Shown here piece after piece: positions 24,137 to 31,857 of a DNA stretch of 34,469 nt. The stretch is taken from NCBI GenBank assembly GCA_003151825.1, contig PLYO01000017.1, positions 1 to 34,469 of the forward strand, written 5' to 3'. This DNA is from Ignavibacteriota bacterium. GTDB taxonomy: Bacteria; Bacteroidota; Ignavibacteria; Palsa-1295. The notes under the pieces were generated by a model, which worked only from the letters and a program-made list of their open reading frames with translations, had not been told where the DNA came from and did no database searches. Position 1 is the stretch's first letter; every line of letters starts with the position of its first letter. The position numbers were made by a program, and so were the translations under genes.

Positions 24137-24158
24137 GTGGCCGAACCGTTCCGGCCAC
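24137..24158 (-). terminator. Hairpin after the T9SS propeller gene
   Basis: GTGGCCG and CGGCCAC form a 7-bp stem with an 8-base loop just past the stop of the gene at 24174. On the minus strand it is followed by a pyrimidine-rich CGCTTCTTTTCGC, so it may be an intrinsic terminator. Confidence 0.45.
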
Positions 24159-24173
24159 AGCCTGAATCTAGAG

Positions 24174-25802
24174 TTATCGTTCAAGTATTATCGGCGAGCG
24201 CGCTATGTCGTCGTTCATGTGCACAATGCAGAAATACGTTCCCGGCGATGCGTCCTTCGCATCCCAGGTGAAGCCGTGCTCGCCAGCGCTGAGCGGACCC
24301 TCGAACACCCGCGCAACTTCTTCGCCAAGAAGATTCACAACCGTAACCTGCGCCACCCCGCTCTCAGCCGATGTAAAGCGAATGGTGGTGGATTGGGTGA
24401 GGGGGTTGGGGAAGCTTTGGATTTCAGGTGAGGTCGATGCCGTTTCCGCAACGCCGGCAAGTAGTTTCGATGACCCGATTAAAGTAACCTGAATCACGCT
24501 ATCGGGATTCTCGGCGAACGGTACTCGAAGTGATGCCTGATCCGTTTCGGTACTCGATGGAGCGCTGTATGTGATAGTGATACCAATCGAATCTCCCGGT
24601 TGTAATTGGTAAGGCAAAGTGGCTTGTTTCGAATTACTCTTAATTGAGAAATCCTGAGCATTCGTGCCAACGATCTCATCGGAGTCGATTCCCACTGCAA
24701 CCCCAGAAGGATTGTAAAGCTCGCACGTAAGCGAGCTATCCGCGCCATAATTATGCGTTCCAAAGTTGAGGGAGAGCGATCCCGATTTGACCGCCGGTAC
24801 GAAGTACGAGAGTGGGCAGCGCCAAACACCTGAATCAGTCCCAGCCAAGAGATACGTGCCGCTCACCGCGAGGGAATAAACAAGTGTGTCCGTCAATCCA
24901 GAATAGACGGCGGCCCAGCTTGTGCCGTTGTTAGTCGAGAGAAAAACGCCGCCACCATTGCCACCATCCACGTTGCCTATTCCAGCAAAGAGATTCGTGC
25001 CGCTCACAGCAAAGGCATCCACACCAGCGAACTGCGGCAAACCGGAATCGACCGCAGTCCAACTTGTGCCGTTGTTGGTCGTGAGAAAAACACCGCCAGC
25101 GCCAGCTCCTGCAAACAGATTCGTGCCGATCACCCCAAAAGCTGCGACCTGTCGTTCCGGTAGGGTACTATCAGTCGTCCAGCTCATGCCGTTGTTGGTC
25201 GAGAGATAAACGCTAAGGCCGGCCCAGAAATCCCCTGCAAACAGATTCGTGCCGATCACCGCAAAGGGTAAACTATCATAGGCCTGGGCGCCGGGCAAGC
25301 CGGTATAGGCCGCGTCCCAGCTTGTGCCATTATTGGCCGAGACATGAACGCCATGAGGGACAATATCTGCAAAGAGGTTCGGCCCGCTCACCGCAAAGGA
25401 ATAGACCCAAGAGTTCGAATCCATGCCCGTGCCGGCAGTGTCCACAGTCCAGCTTGTGCCATTGTTAGTCGAGCGAAAAACGCCGCTGCCGCGGTTGAAG
25501 AAGAAGCGGTTGGTGTCAATGAAATAGTAAGCTCCAGCAAAGAGATTCGTGCCGCTCACCGCAAGGGCTGAGACTGTCCAGCCAGTCAACCCGACCGCAG
25601 TCCAGCTTGCGCCGTTGTCGGTTGAGAGAAAAACGCCGCCACCAGCCCCAGCGAAGAGATTCGTGCCGCTCACCGCAAAACAGTTAGCCCACCCGGTATC
25701 AAGCGGCGTATGGACCCATTGTGCGCTCGCGCGTGTGGCGCCGAATGCAAGGAAAAGAATCGAAGCGAAGAGCGTAAGTTTTGTTTTCATATTGTTATTC
25801 AT
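24174..25802 (-). CDS. T9SS-secreted seven-bladed beta-propeller protein
   Basis: A 542-residue exported protein: signal peptide ending RASAQ, then seven repeats of SGTNLFAG...GVFLSTNNGTSW form (the last degenerate, SGTYLLAGTDSGVW). Each repeat is a probable BNR/sialidase-like blade, so the count predicts a seven-bladed propeller. The blades are followed by a choice-of-anchor/HYDIN-like Ig domain (LNFGTHNYGADSSLTCELYNPSG) and a C-terminal T9SS type A sorting domain (FPNPLTQSTTIRF ... SAGEHGFTWDAKDASPGTYF). It is probably cell-surface or secreted, ligand unknown. The start ATG at 25802 overlaps the previous gene's TGA (ATGA); an ATG at 25790 (MKTKLTLF) would also yield a signal peptide. Confidence 0.88.
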   Translation of the reverse strand: MNNNMKTKLTLFASILFLAFGATRASAQWVHTPLDTGWANCFAVSGTNLFAGAGGGVFLSTDNGASWTAVGLTGWTVSALAVSGTNLFAGAYYFIDTNRFFFNRGSGVFRSTNNGTSWTVDTAGTGMDSNSWVYSFAVSGPNLFADIVPHGVHVSANNGTSWDAAYTGLPGAQAYDSLPFAVIGTNLFAGDFWAGLSVYLSTNNGMSWTTDSTLPERQVAAFGVIGTNLFAGAGAGGVFLTTNNGTSWTAVDSGLPQFAGVDAFAVSGTNLFAGIGNVDGGNGGGVFLSTNNGTSWAAVYSGLTDTLVYSLAVSGTYLLAGTDSGVWRCPLSYFVPAVKSGSLSLNFGTHNYGADSSLTCELYNPSGVAVGIDSDEIVGTNAQDFSIKSNSKQATLPYQLQPGDSIGITITYSAPSSTETDQASLRVPFAENPDSVIQVTLIGSSKLLAGVAETASTSPEIQSFPNPLTQSTTIRFTSAESGVAQVTVVNLLGEEVARVFEGPLSAGEHGFTWDAKDASPGTYFCIVHMNDDIARSPIILER

Positions 25803-26710
25803 TTCACAACCACTAATCGCTGGGGGTTGCTATCGCCTTTTTCGGTAACGATTTTATAAAAATACGAACCGCTCGGAAGGTCCGATTTTGAGAGGAGAAT
25901 ATCGTTGAAGGCATTTCCGACTCTATAGCTCTTCACTTCATGTCCCTGCACATCGGTAACGACAAGTTCGCCGGTAGCCACGCCAACGGGTAATGTATAT
26001 GCGACGCGCAGCTGCCCATTCGAGGGGTTCGGGTACGCTGAGGTCGGAATCGGTCCACTGCCGCCCGCGATCGAGCTTGGAATCACGCCAGCCTGTGGCG
26101 TGCGCATCGGGCTGGGGAGCTTGCCGGGCAAGGAATACACGCTCGTACCTGACGAGGAAAATTGAACATATTGTGAAGCACCCGGAGTTGACCACTGTGT
26201 TAAAAGAAGCTTTGTACCGCCTTCGGTGTTGAAAATCGAAGATCCATTTGCACTGTCGCTCGAAAAAAGCTGCTTGCCATTTTCGTCATAGCTTCGAGTT
26301 ATGTATTCTGTTGTAACCCAATAGGCACTTCCTGTATCCGGTGGCTGGGGCGTAAATTTGGTGAGTTGTTCAATCACGACGAGATAGTCGTAGAGTCCGT
26401 CGAGATCGAACAGTTTCTTTGAAATGAATTGCGGTGCATCGTAAATTTGATCCGATGCCAATGCCGGCAATTGGATCGTCTGATCGAGTGTATGATTGAG
26501 ATTGTAGATTGAAAATCCGGTATATGTAGTGATGGGAGCGCCGTATTCGGCTCCATACGCGGAAGCCGCAGAGCTCAAGAAAATATATTTTGATAGACCG
26601 GAATCGACCTGCGTGAGTGCTGGAGTAGTCGCGTAAGTATGCTCCAGCGTAATTTGCGCGCGCGATGATGCCGCGACGAGAACCAAAAGGAAAGCGATGT
26701 AATATTTCAT
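25799..26710 (-). CDS. T9SS-secreted protein of unknown function
   Basis: A 303-residue protein with signal peptide MKYYIAFLLVLVAASSRA and a C-terminal T9SS sorting domain (AYPNPSNGQLRVAYTLP ... LVVTDVQGHEVKSY ... LPSGSYFYKI). The middle (about 20-215) has beta-rich repeated motifs such as YDYLVVIEQLT and FSIYNLNHT, recalling a beta-propeller that records dynamic values, but I recognise no known family. It is coupled by ATGA to the downstream propeller protein, so they probably function together or share regulation. It starts 33 bases after the upstream lipoprotein gene. Confidence 0.83.
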   Translation of the reverse strand: MKYYIAFLLVLVAASSRAQITLEHTYATTPALTQVDSGLSKYIFLSSAASAYGAEYGAPITTYTGFSIYNLNHTLDQTIQLPALASDQIYDAPQFISKKLFDLDGLYDYLVVIEQLTKFTPQPPDTGSAYWVTTEYITRSYDENGKQLFSSDSANGSSIFNTEGGTKLLLTQWSTPGASQYVQFSSSGTSVYSLPGKLPSPMRTPQAGVIPSSIAGGSGPIPTSAYPNPSNGQLRVAYTLPVGVATGELVVTDVQGHEVKSYRVGNAFNDILLSKSDLPSGSYFYKIVTEKGDSNPQRLVVVK

Positions 26711-26743
26711 GTTCGTTGTGTTTAGAGTTTTTGAAATTATGAA

Positions 26744-27790
26744 TTAATTCTGCCGCCAATCAAGGTTGCCACCGATCCCGCTGGCCGAACTCAGGACCGT
26801 CGTCGCCGTTGTGGTGTTCGGGATGACCTTCAACATTGCGCCGCCATTGAGATACATAATCCCGCTGTTGTTTGGCGACCAGGTGCCCGTGCTGCCGGTA
26901 ATGCTCTCCGAGGTCGGCGAGGAGCCGGGCGTCAAATAGTACATCGGATTGGTGCCCCCGGAACCGATGACAAGTTCATTCAACCCGCTATGCGACCATC
27001 GGACCGGGCGGTTGGTGGAGGTCGTTGCCAGGGGCGTGCTGTCCGTCACCGCGCCGGTCATGTCGAAGACGAGAACGGGATCCGGTCCTCCGGCAAAGAC
27101 GCGCGCCGCGATATGCGAATCGTCCGGGCTCCATGTGGGAGCGAATAACATATCGGCCACACCATTATTGCTGGGTGTACGAGTGGCAAGCATTGTAACC
27201 GTTCCGCCAGCCTGCGGGATCGTACAGAGATCGGTCCTGTAATGGTTTGGAGAACCAGACCAGTTTGTATGATAGAGCAGGAAAGCGATCTTCCCCGTCG
27301 TCGATTGTTGGCACCAGGCCGGACCGCAGTCGTCGTCGTTGTTAAACACTCCTTCCGAGTCGGAAGCAGACCAGGATGCTATCGTCCGCAGGTTGCTACC
27401 GACGGCGACACCGCTCGAGTTTACGCTCACGTCGATCACCTTGATCGCGCTCACGCCGAGGCTAAAATCCGATTCGGCAAACGCAATCGATCCACCCGTG
27501 GGCGACCAGGTCGGATTGTACACAATATAACCCGTGGAAGGAGTGTAGATAACAGTCTGGTTCGCGCCGCTGGTATCCATTACCGCGATTCCCCACGTTG
27601 TGTGGCCATGTGAGGTCGTTGAAGAGATATACGTAATTGCCGGATTCGCGGGAGTTGTGCTTCCGCCGCCGCCGTGGCCACCCTGAGCAAGCGGCAGGTT
27701 CGGTCCGTTAGCCGATTGAGGGTCCTGCTGGCACGAAGCGACAAGAAGAGCCATGGAAATAAGAAGAGAAAGAGAACGTAGTGTTTTCAT
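26744..27790 (-). CDS. Lipoprotein with TolB-like/PD40 beta-propeller
   Basis: A 348-residue lipoprotein with a lipobox VASC after a signal segment (SLSLLISMALLVASC); the cysteine would be lipidated. It carries repeats of the type PTWSPTGGSIAFAES, PTWSPDDSHIAARVF and TGTWSPNNSGIMYL, typical of WD40-like (PD40/TolB) propeller blades. The N-terminal linker is G/H/T-rich. It could scaffold envelope components. It is the first gene of a minus-strand operon with the two T9SS genes. The ATG at 27790 is used because the earlier one (27838) lies upstream of the hydrophobic stretch within the repeat. Confidence 0.85.
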   Translation of the reverse strand: MKTLRSLSLLISMALLVASCQQDPQSANGPNLPLAQGGHGGGGSTTPANPAITYISSTTSHGHTTWGIAVMDTSGANQTVIYTPSTGYIVYNPTWSPTGGSIAFAESDFSLGVSAIKVIDVSVNSSGVAVGSNLRTIASWSASDSEGVFNNDDDCGPAWCQQSTTGKIAFLLYHTNWSGSPNHYRTDLCTIPQAGGTVTMLATRTPSNNGVADMLFAPTWSPDDSHIAARVFAGGPDPVLVFDMTGAVTDSTPLATTSTNRPVRWSHSGLNELVIGSGGTNPMYYLTPGSSPTSESITGSTGTWSPNNSGIMYLNGGAMLKVIPNTTTATTVLSSASGIGGNLDWRQN

Positions 27791-27828
27791 TGTTGTAATA
27801 AATAAGTTGTTGTCACCCAAAGCCGAAA

Positions 27829-27886
27829 TGTGGGACATGCTTTAGCTTGTCCTCGAAACCGAGAGCAAGCTAAAGCATGCTCTACA
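27829..27886. repeat. Inverted repeat of TGTGGGACATGCTTTAGC type
   Basis: Left arm 27829-27854 and right arm 27861-27886 are inverted copies agreeing at about 21 of 26 positions, both holding GCATGCTTTAGCTTG. The outer ends are TGTGG and CTACA. It resembles the structure at 22305 and 30721: TGTAG-like end, palindromic core. It sits upstream of the lipoprotein gene and between it and the STAS gene. Confidence 0.75.
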
Positions 27887-27975
27887 CTCCGGCTGCGATT
27901 GAATTAACGATACAAAAATACAGGCCTAACTCCAACATCCGTTACGCAGAAAGTACGTAGATGAGAAATAAACTC

Positions 27976-28081
27976 GGATTTATTGGATTTTGATATGATT
28001 GACAGGATTTGGGCTCACATCGTAGAAATCCTGAAAATCAATCCGCGTAATCCGCATCATCCGCGTAATCCAGGTTCTGAT
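27976..28081 (-). repeat. Intergenic GGATTACGCGGAT-type repeat fused to the STAS gene end
   Basis: On the minus strand it reads TCAGAACCTGGATTACGC..., then several GCGGATTAC/GATGC units, then a CAGGATTT/AAATCCTG inverted pair and AATCCTGTCAATCATATCAA. I recall similar GGATT-rich repeats from other FCB and related genomes. Its first 25 bases encode the last eight residues and stop of the STAS protein. Confidence 0.65.
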
Positions 28082-28449
28082 TGGAAGGCCGCTTCCGCCT
28101 CCGCCACACTCGAAAAAATCTGGAACACAATCGGGAAACCGAGCAGGTCGAGTACGTGGAAAATCTTTTCTGGCAACTCGGCGAGCTTCATGTCGCCGCC
28201 GGCAGCGCGGACTTCTTCGATGAGGCCCATGAGCACGCCAAGTCCGGCGCTCGAAATGTATTCCAAGCCGTGGAAATCGAGTACGAGCCGGTGCTTGTCG
28301 TCATCGCGGACGACCTGCTCCAAGAACCGCTCGAATTCCGGCGCGGTGTGCGCGTCGAGTTGGCCGGAAAGCGCGATGATCGTGACGGGGGCACTGGCCT
28401 CCGATGTTTCGGAGACGGAAAAACGTGAAGAAGAATTTTGCTGTTGCAT
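28057..28449 (-). CDS. STAS-domain anti-sigma factor antagonist (RsbV/SpoIIAA-like)
   Basis: A 130-residue STAS protein. The signature LVLDFHGLEYISSAGLGVLMGL contains the Ser66/Ser67 pair that in RsbV/SpoIIAA family proteins is the phosphorylation site (position quoted in parts). It would bind or release an anti-sigma kinase depending on phosphorylation. The RsbU-type phosphatase gene (28469) is 19 bases upstream on the same strand and would dephosphorylate it. No RsbW/SpoIIAB kinase is in the window. The C-terminal QSEPGLRG and stop codon derive from the repeat at 27976-28081. Confidence 0.9.
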   Translation of the reverse strand: MQQQNSSSRFSVSETSEASAPVTIIALSGQLDAHTAPEFERFLEQVVRDDDKHRLVLDFHGLEYISSAGLGVLMGLIEEVRAAGGDMKLAELPEKIFHVLDLLGFPIVFQIFSSVAEAEAAFQSEPGLRG

Positions 28450-28468
28450 AATTAATACTCGTTACTCG

Positions 28469-30712
28469 TTACTTTTCCAAACATCGCATGACGACAAGCG
28501 TTGCGTCGTCATCGAAATTACCGGACTCCGTGAACTCCGCGACGGACGCCAACACCCTGAGCGTCACGTCACGAGAATCGGGAATATCCCTATTTTCCCG
28601 AACGTATTGCGCAAGCCGATGGTAACCAAGCTCTTCACCCATCGGATTGCGCGCATCGGTGATTCCATCGCTGAAGAGAATAAGCATATCGCCCGTGTGA
28701 ACATCGAGCGTCACTTCTTCCGTCGCTTCGGTAAAAATGGCTTGCCGAATAAGTCCGACGGCCATGCCGCGTGGCTGCAAAAACGTATAGGAGCCATCCG
28801 CGCGAACATGCAGCAGCGGCGTATGTCCCGCGCGCGCATAGCGCACTCCTTTCTTGGTAAATGCAATCAGGCCGAGCGTCACGAACGAACGGCGGAGCGA
28901 AGTGAGCGAGGGCGAATTATGCAGCAATGCGCCGTTGGTGCCTTCGAGCAGCTCCGCCATGCTCGCCATGACGGGTGCAAGCGCCTGCACCACCCCTTTT
29001 GTTTCGGCCATATAGAGCGAAGCGGAAATGCCCTTGCCGGAAACATCGCCGATTGCAATCATCGGCGAGCCGTCCCACAGCATAGAAAAATCGTAATAAT
29101 CGCCGCCGACATCGTAGGCCGGAATGCTGATCGCGTAAATATCGAAGCCGGGCACATCTGGGAACCGTTCCGGCAGCAAGCTTTTTTGCATGATGCGCGC
29201 GGCGCGGAGTTCGCCGTCGAATTTTTGCTTTTCGACCGAGTCCTGCACGAGCCGAGCCGTCTCTAAGGCGAGCGATGCAACATCGCTGAAGACCGTGAGC
29301 ACGGTAAGATCGTCGTCATCGAAGCCGTCTTCGCGGTGTTTGGCCACATAGAGTCCACCGCGTACTTCGTCCTTGCGCATGAGCGGCACGGCGACCATCG
29401 AATGCAGCTCTTTGTTTTCTCTCCCCTCGCCAGAAGGTGGAAACAGATATTGCCGCGCACTGATGCGGCGCCGAATAAGAAACGGCTTGCGCGAGCGTTC
29501 GAGCTCGCCGCGCGGCGAGGGAACAAGCCCGCTTGCATCCGCAAAGCCTTCCGCTTCTTCCATGATGCGCTCGGCTGCTTGCTCGCCGATGCGCGTATAG
29601 GAGCGTATGATTTCCTCCGCTCCTGCGGCAGAAACAGTCGATCGTCCGTCCATGGGGTTCGACCGCAGTTCGAGCCATGCGCAATCGGATTCCGTCGCCT
29701 CGGCGGCGAGCGCGGTAATTTGTTCGGCAAGCTTCGGAAGATCGAGCAAGAGTTCGCTCGATAGAATGTTTGAAGAAAATCGTGTCAGCCGTGCCAGCGA
29801 TTGCACTTCCGCCGATTTTCGCTCGACCAGTTCCGTCGAGGACAATGTAAAGAGCGCGCTGAAAAAGACGAGCGCAAAATAAATCGCAAGCGTGGCGAAC
29901 GCCGCAAGCGCAACGACGTGCCAAAAAAGCGCATACCGCTCGAAGAGCGCGTCCGCCGGAAGTTGGCCGCCGCCAAAAGCGAAGAGTGCAGCAAGCGCGA
30001 GCATCGTATTCAATGCGGAGAAAAGAAGCAGGCGGCGCTTACCTTCGCGCGTCACACGCGGAAGCCAGGGAAGACGGTAACCAAGCAAAAGAGCCGAGAT
30101 ACCCACCAGCAGCGCTGCGGAATAGAGTATCGCGGAAGTAAGCGCGGTACTTGGAATCACGTTCTCCACGAGCCATAAACTGAAAAGGCTCAGCGTGCCA
30201 ATGGCCGCACCCCATCCGATAAACCGGCGCCGCGAAAATCGTGGGGCCTGCCGCACCTGCGCGATCTGCCAAAAGCTCATCAGCGCCACCGTGAGCATGA
30301 CGAGCCACAGAAATCCCATGAGGTCGATAGAGATGACGGTCGGAAATTTAGCAGGCTCGATTTTGAACGGTTCTGGCGTCGTCAATCTGCGAAGCGATAA
30401 GTTGAAGAGATAGGGCAAGAGCGCAAATAGCACCGCTCCGGCGAGCACCGCCGCAAAACGCTGTGTGAGACGGACGGGCCAGTCCGCCGCACGGCGAATC
30501 TCCTCCGTGCGGCTGATCGAGGACGTTCGAAAAAAGAGCACTTCCATTGCGCGCGCGAACCAGAGCATGGCCGCACCCTGAACGCCGGCACGAACGAGTT
30601 CGAGCAGCGCACCCTCCATCGCCGAATACGCATTCGCAACGATGTCGAGCACCACCAGGGCCGATAGAATCAGCCCTGCAAAGACGATGTAAAATAGTGC
30701 TCGAGTGCGCAT
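28469..30712 (-). CDS. SpoIIE-type PP2C phosphatase with membrane and GAF domains (RsbU-like)
   Basis: A 747-residue signalling phosphatase. Residues 1 to about 320 contain eight or nine hydrophobic helices, unlike simple RsbU. A GAF-like domain follows (about 335-510, from LARLTRFSSNIL to MVAVPLMRKDEVRGGLYVAKHRED). The C-terminal SpoIIE phosphatase (about 515-745) has the metal-ligand motifs DVGGDYYDF, GDVSGKGISAS, LFSDGITDARN and DDDATLVV. The membrane domain may sense a stimulus and relay it to the phosphatase, which acts on the adjacent STAS protein. The start ATG at 30712 is followed by a hydrophobic segment. It is divergent from the flavin reductase gene, with a repeat between. Confidence 0.92.
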   Translation of the reverse strand: MRTRALFYIVFAGLILSALVVLDIVANAYSAMEGALLELVRAGVQGAAMLWFARAMEVLFFRTSSISRTEEIRRAADWPVRLTQRFAAVLAGAVLFALLPYLFNLSLRRLTTPEPFKIEPAKFPTVISIDLMGFLWLVMLTVALMSFWQIAQVRQAPRFSRRRFIGWGAAIGTLSLFSLWLVENVIPSTALTSAILYSAALLVGISALLLGYRLPWLPRVTREGKRRLLLFSALNTMLALAALFAFGGGQLPADALFERYALFWHVVALAAFATLAIYFALVFFSALFTLSSTELVERKSAEVQSLARLTRFSSNILSSELLLDLPKLAEQITALAAEATESDCAWLELRSNPMDGRSTVSAAGAEEIIRSYTRIGEQAAERIMEEAEGFADASGLVPSPRGELERSRKPFLIRRRISARQYLFPPSGEGRENKELHSMVAVPLMRKDEVRGGLYVAKHREDGFDDDDLTVLTVFSDVASLALETARLVQDSVEKQKFDGELRAARIMQKSLLPERFPDVPGFDIYAISIPAYDVGGDYYDFSMLWDGSPMIAIGDVSGKGISASLYMAETKGVVQALAPVMASMAELLEGTNGALLHNSPSLTSLRRSFVTLGLIAFTKKGVRYARAGHTPLLHVRADGSYTFLQPRGMAVGLIRQAIFTEATEEVTLDVHTGDMLILFSDGITDARNPMGEELGYHRLAQYVRENRDIPDSRDVTLRVLASVAEFTESGNFDDDATLVVMRCLEK

Positions 30713-30720
30713 GAAAGATG

Positions 30721-30788
30721 TGTAGCCGTGACCTTCAGGTCACGGTCGTATAGCTTGGCAACACCGTAGCCTAAAGGTCACGGCTACA
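30721..30788. repeat. Inverted repeat of TGTAGCCGTGACC type
   Basis: Arms 30721-30745 and 30764-30788 are inverted at about 21 of 25 positions, both containing GTGACCTT-AGGTCAC-like palindromes. The ends are TGTAG and CTACA. It lies in the shared upstream region of the divergent RsbU-like and flavin reductase genes, so it could also influence their promoters. Confidence 0.75.
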
Positions 30789-30841
30789 ATCGCCGATTAC
30801 CTCGAACAGTCTTTCTCGGAATGAGGTTTGAAAATAATCTC

Positions 30842-31666
30842 ATGCGCGCTTTCGATCCAGATATTATTCCTTACCACGAAATTCACCGCTTGCTCGTGGG
30901 TGGCGTTGCGCCGCGGCCCATCGCGCTGGTTTCTTCCATGGATAAGAACGGCGCGAGCAATCTTTCCCCGTTTAGCTTTTTCAATGTGTTCGGCGTCAAT
31001 CCGGCAGTGCTATGCTTCAGTCCGGCTTATTCCGGTAAGACGGGACAGCCAAAGCATACGATGCTGAACATCTTAGAAACGCGCGAATGCACCGTCTCCA
31101 TCGTGACGTATGAGATGGTTCACCAAATTTCGCTGGCCTCCGCGCCGTATGAGCGCGGTGTCGATGAGTTTACCAAATCGGGTCTTACCAAACGGCCAAG
31201 CGTGAAGGTCGCTCCGCCGGGTGTGGCGGAAAGTCCGTTCGTGTTGGAGGCTCGTTTGCTGCATCACATTGATTTTGGCAAAACACACGGCAGCGCAAAT
31301 CTTATGATCTGCGAAGTTGTGATGCTGCATGTGAGCGAGGCGGTCCTAACGGAGCAAGGCGGAGTCGATCCGCTGCTTATCGATCAGGTGGCGCGTTTGG
31401 GAGGCCCATATTATACGAGGGCCAAGCGCGGCATCTTCGCGCTACCGCAGCCGGGAAAGCCACTTGCCGGCATCGACCGCCTGCCGGAGGAGATTCGTTC
31501 CAGCCCCATCCTCACCGGCAAACATTTGGCGCAGCTTGCGAGCTTAGAAGAGATTCCCGAGGTCCCGAATGATTTATCGAACGACGAAGTTCGCCACATC
31601 GCAGCGCGGGAACATTTAGAGCAGGGCGATGTCGAAGGGGCCTGGCGAGCGCTCGGAACATCGTAG
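30842..31666 (+). CDS. Flavin reductase-like FMN-binding protein (flavoredoxin family)
   Basis: A 274-residue protein of the DIM6/NTAB flavin reductase-like family. Its motif LVGGVAPRPIALVSSMDKNG (about residues 20-40) and the following NLSPFSFFNVFGVNPAVLCF are diagnostic for FMN binding. Likely a cytosolic flavin-dependent redox enzyme; substrate unknown. The C-terminal 70 residues include a conserved EIPEVP region. I chose ATG 30842 (MRAFDPDIIPYHE) because this matches the usual family start; the upstream ATG (30821) adds seven residues. The TAG stop at 31664 lies inside the half-copy repeat at 31662. Confidence 0.9.
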   Translation: MRAFDPDIIPYHEIHRLLVGGVAPRPIALVSSMDKNGASNLSPFSFFNVFGVNPAVLCFSPAYSGKTGQPKHTMLNILETRECTVSIVTYEMVHQISLASAPYERGVDEFTKSGLTKRPSVKVAPPGVAESPFVLEARLLHHIDFGKTHGSANLMICEVVMLHVSEAVLTEQGGVDPLLIDQVARLGGPYYTRAKRGIFALPQPGKPLAGIDRLPEEIRSSPILTGKHLAQLASLEEIPEVPNDLSNDEVRHIAAREHLEQGDVEGAWRALGTS

Positions 31667-31683
31667 ACGTGCTGCGCACGTCC
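31662..31683. repeat. Single arm of the GTAG-ACGTGC repeat overlapping a stop codon
   Basis: CGTAGACGTGCTGCGCACGT is nearly the same as the arm at 22305, lacking two Gs. The hairpin GACGTGC-TGC-GCACGTC spans 31666-31682. The TAG in the repeat is the stop codon of the flavin reductase, as in the TPR-LuxR gene. Confidence 0.7.
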
Positions 31684-31751
31684 GAGGGCTTACAGGACAA
31701 AACCGTTGATACCATTCCTGCGGAGCTACGGGGATGATTTAAAACACCTGA

Positions 31752-31780
31752 CCCCGCCGCTCCGAATTAGAGCGGCGGGG
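31752..31780. terminator. Strong GC hairpin A between flavin reductase and repeat protein
   Basis: CCCCGCCGCTC and GAGCGGCGGGG form a perfect 11-bp stem with a CGAATTA loop. There is no long T tract, but the stem is strong enough to protect or terminate transcripts arriving from both sides of this convergent junction. Confidence 0.55.
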
Positions 31781-31820
31781 CCGGTGTGAACTCTCTCTGA
31801 CGTTGGTTAATAAAACTTGC

Positions 31821-31847
31821 GGGACCGCTCCAAATCGGAGCGGACCC
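31821..31847. terminator. GC hairpin B, related core to hairpin A
   Basis: GGG-a-CCGCTCC and GGAGCGG-a-CCC form a 10-pair stem with a facing A/A mismatch, 11 bases after the stop of the minus-strand repeat protein. The core CCGCTCC with an AT loop recurs from hairpin A, and on the minus strand it is followed by CGCAAGTTTTATT, a weak terminator tail. Confidence 0.55.
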
Positions 31848-31857
31848 TTATCACAAA

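Noticed and set aside
27983..29266. 427-residue plus-strand ORF
   Set aside because: It runs antisense through the STAS gene and the SpoIIE phosphatase, lacks domain similarity and has a low-complexity, basic composition; it is a shadow.
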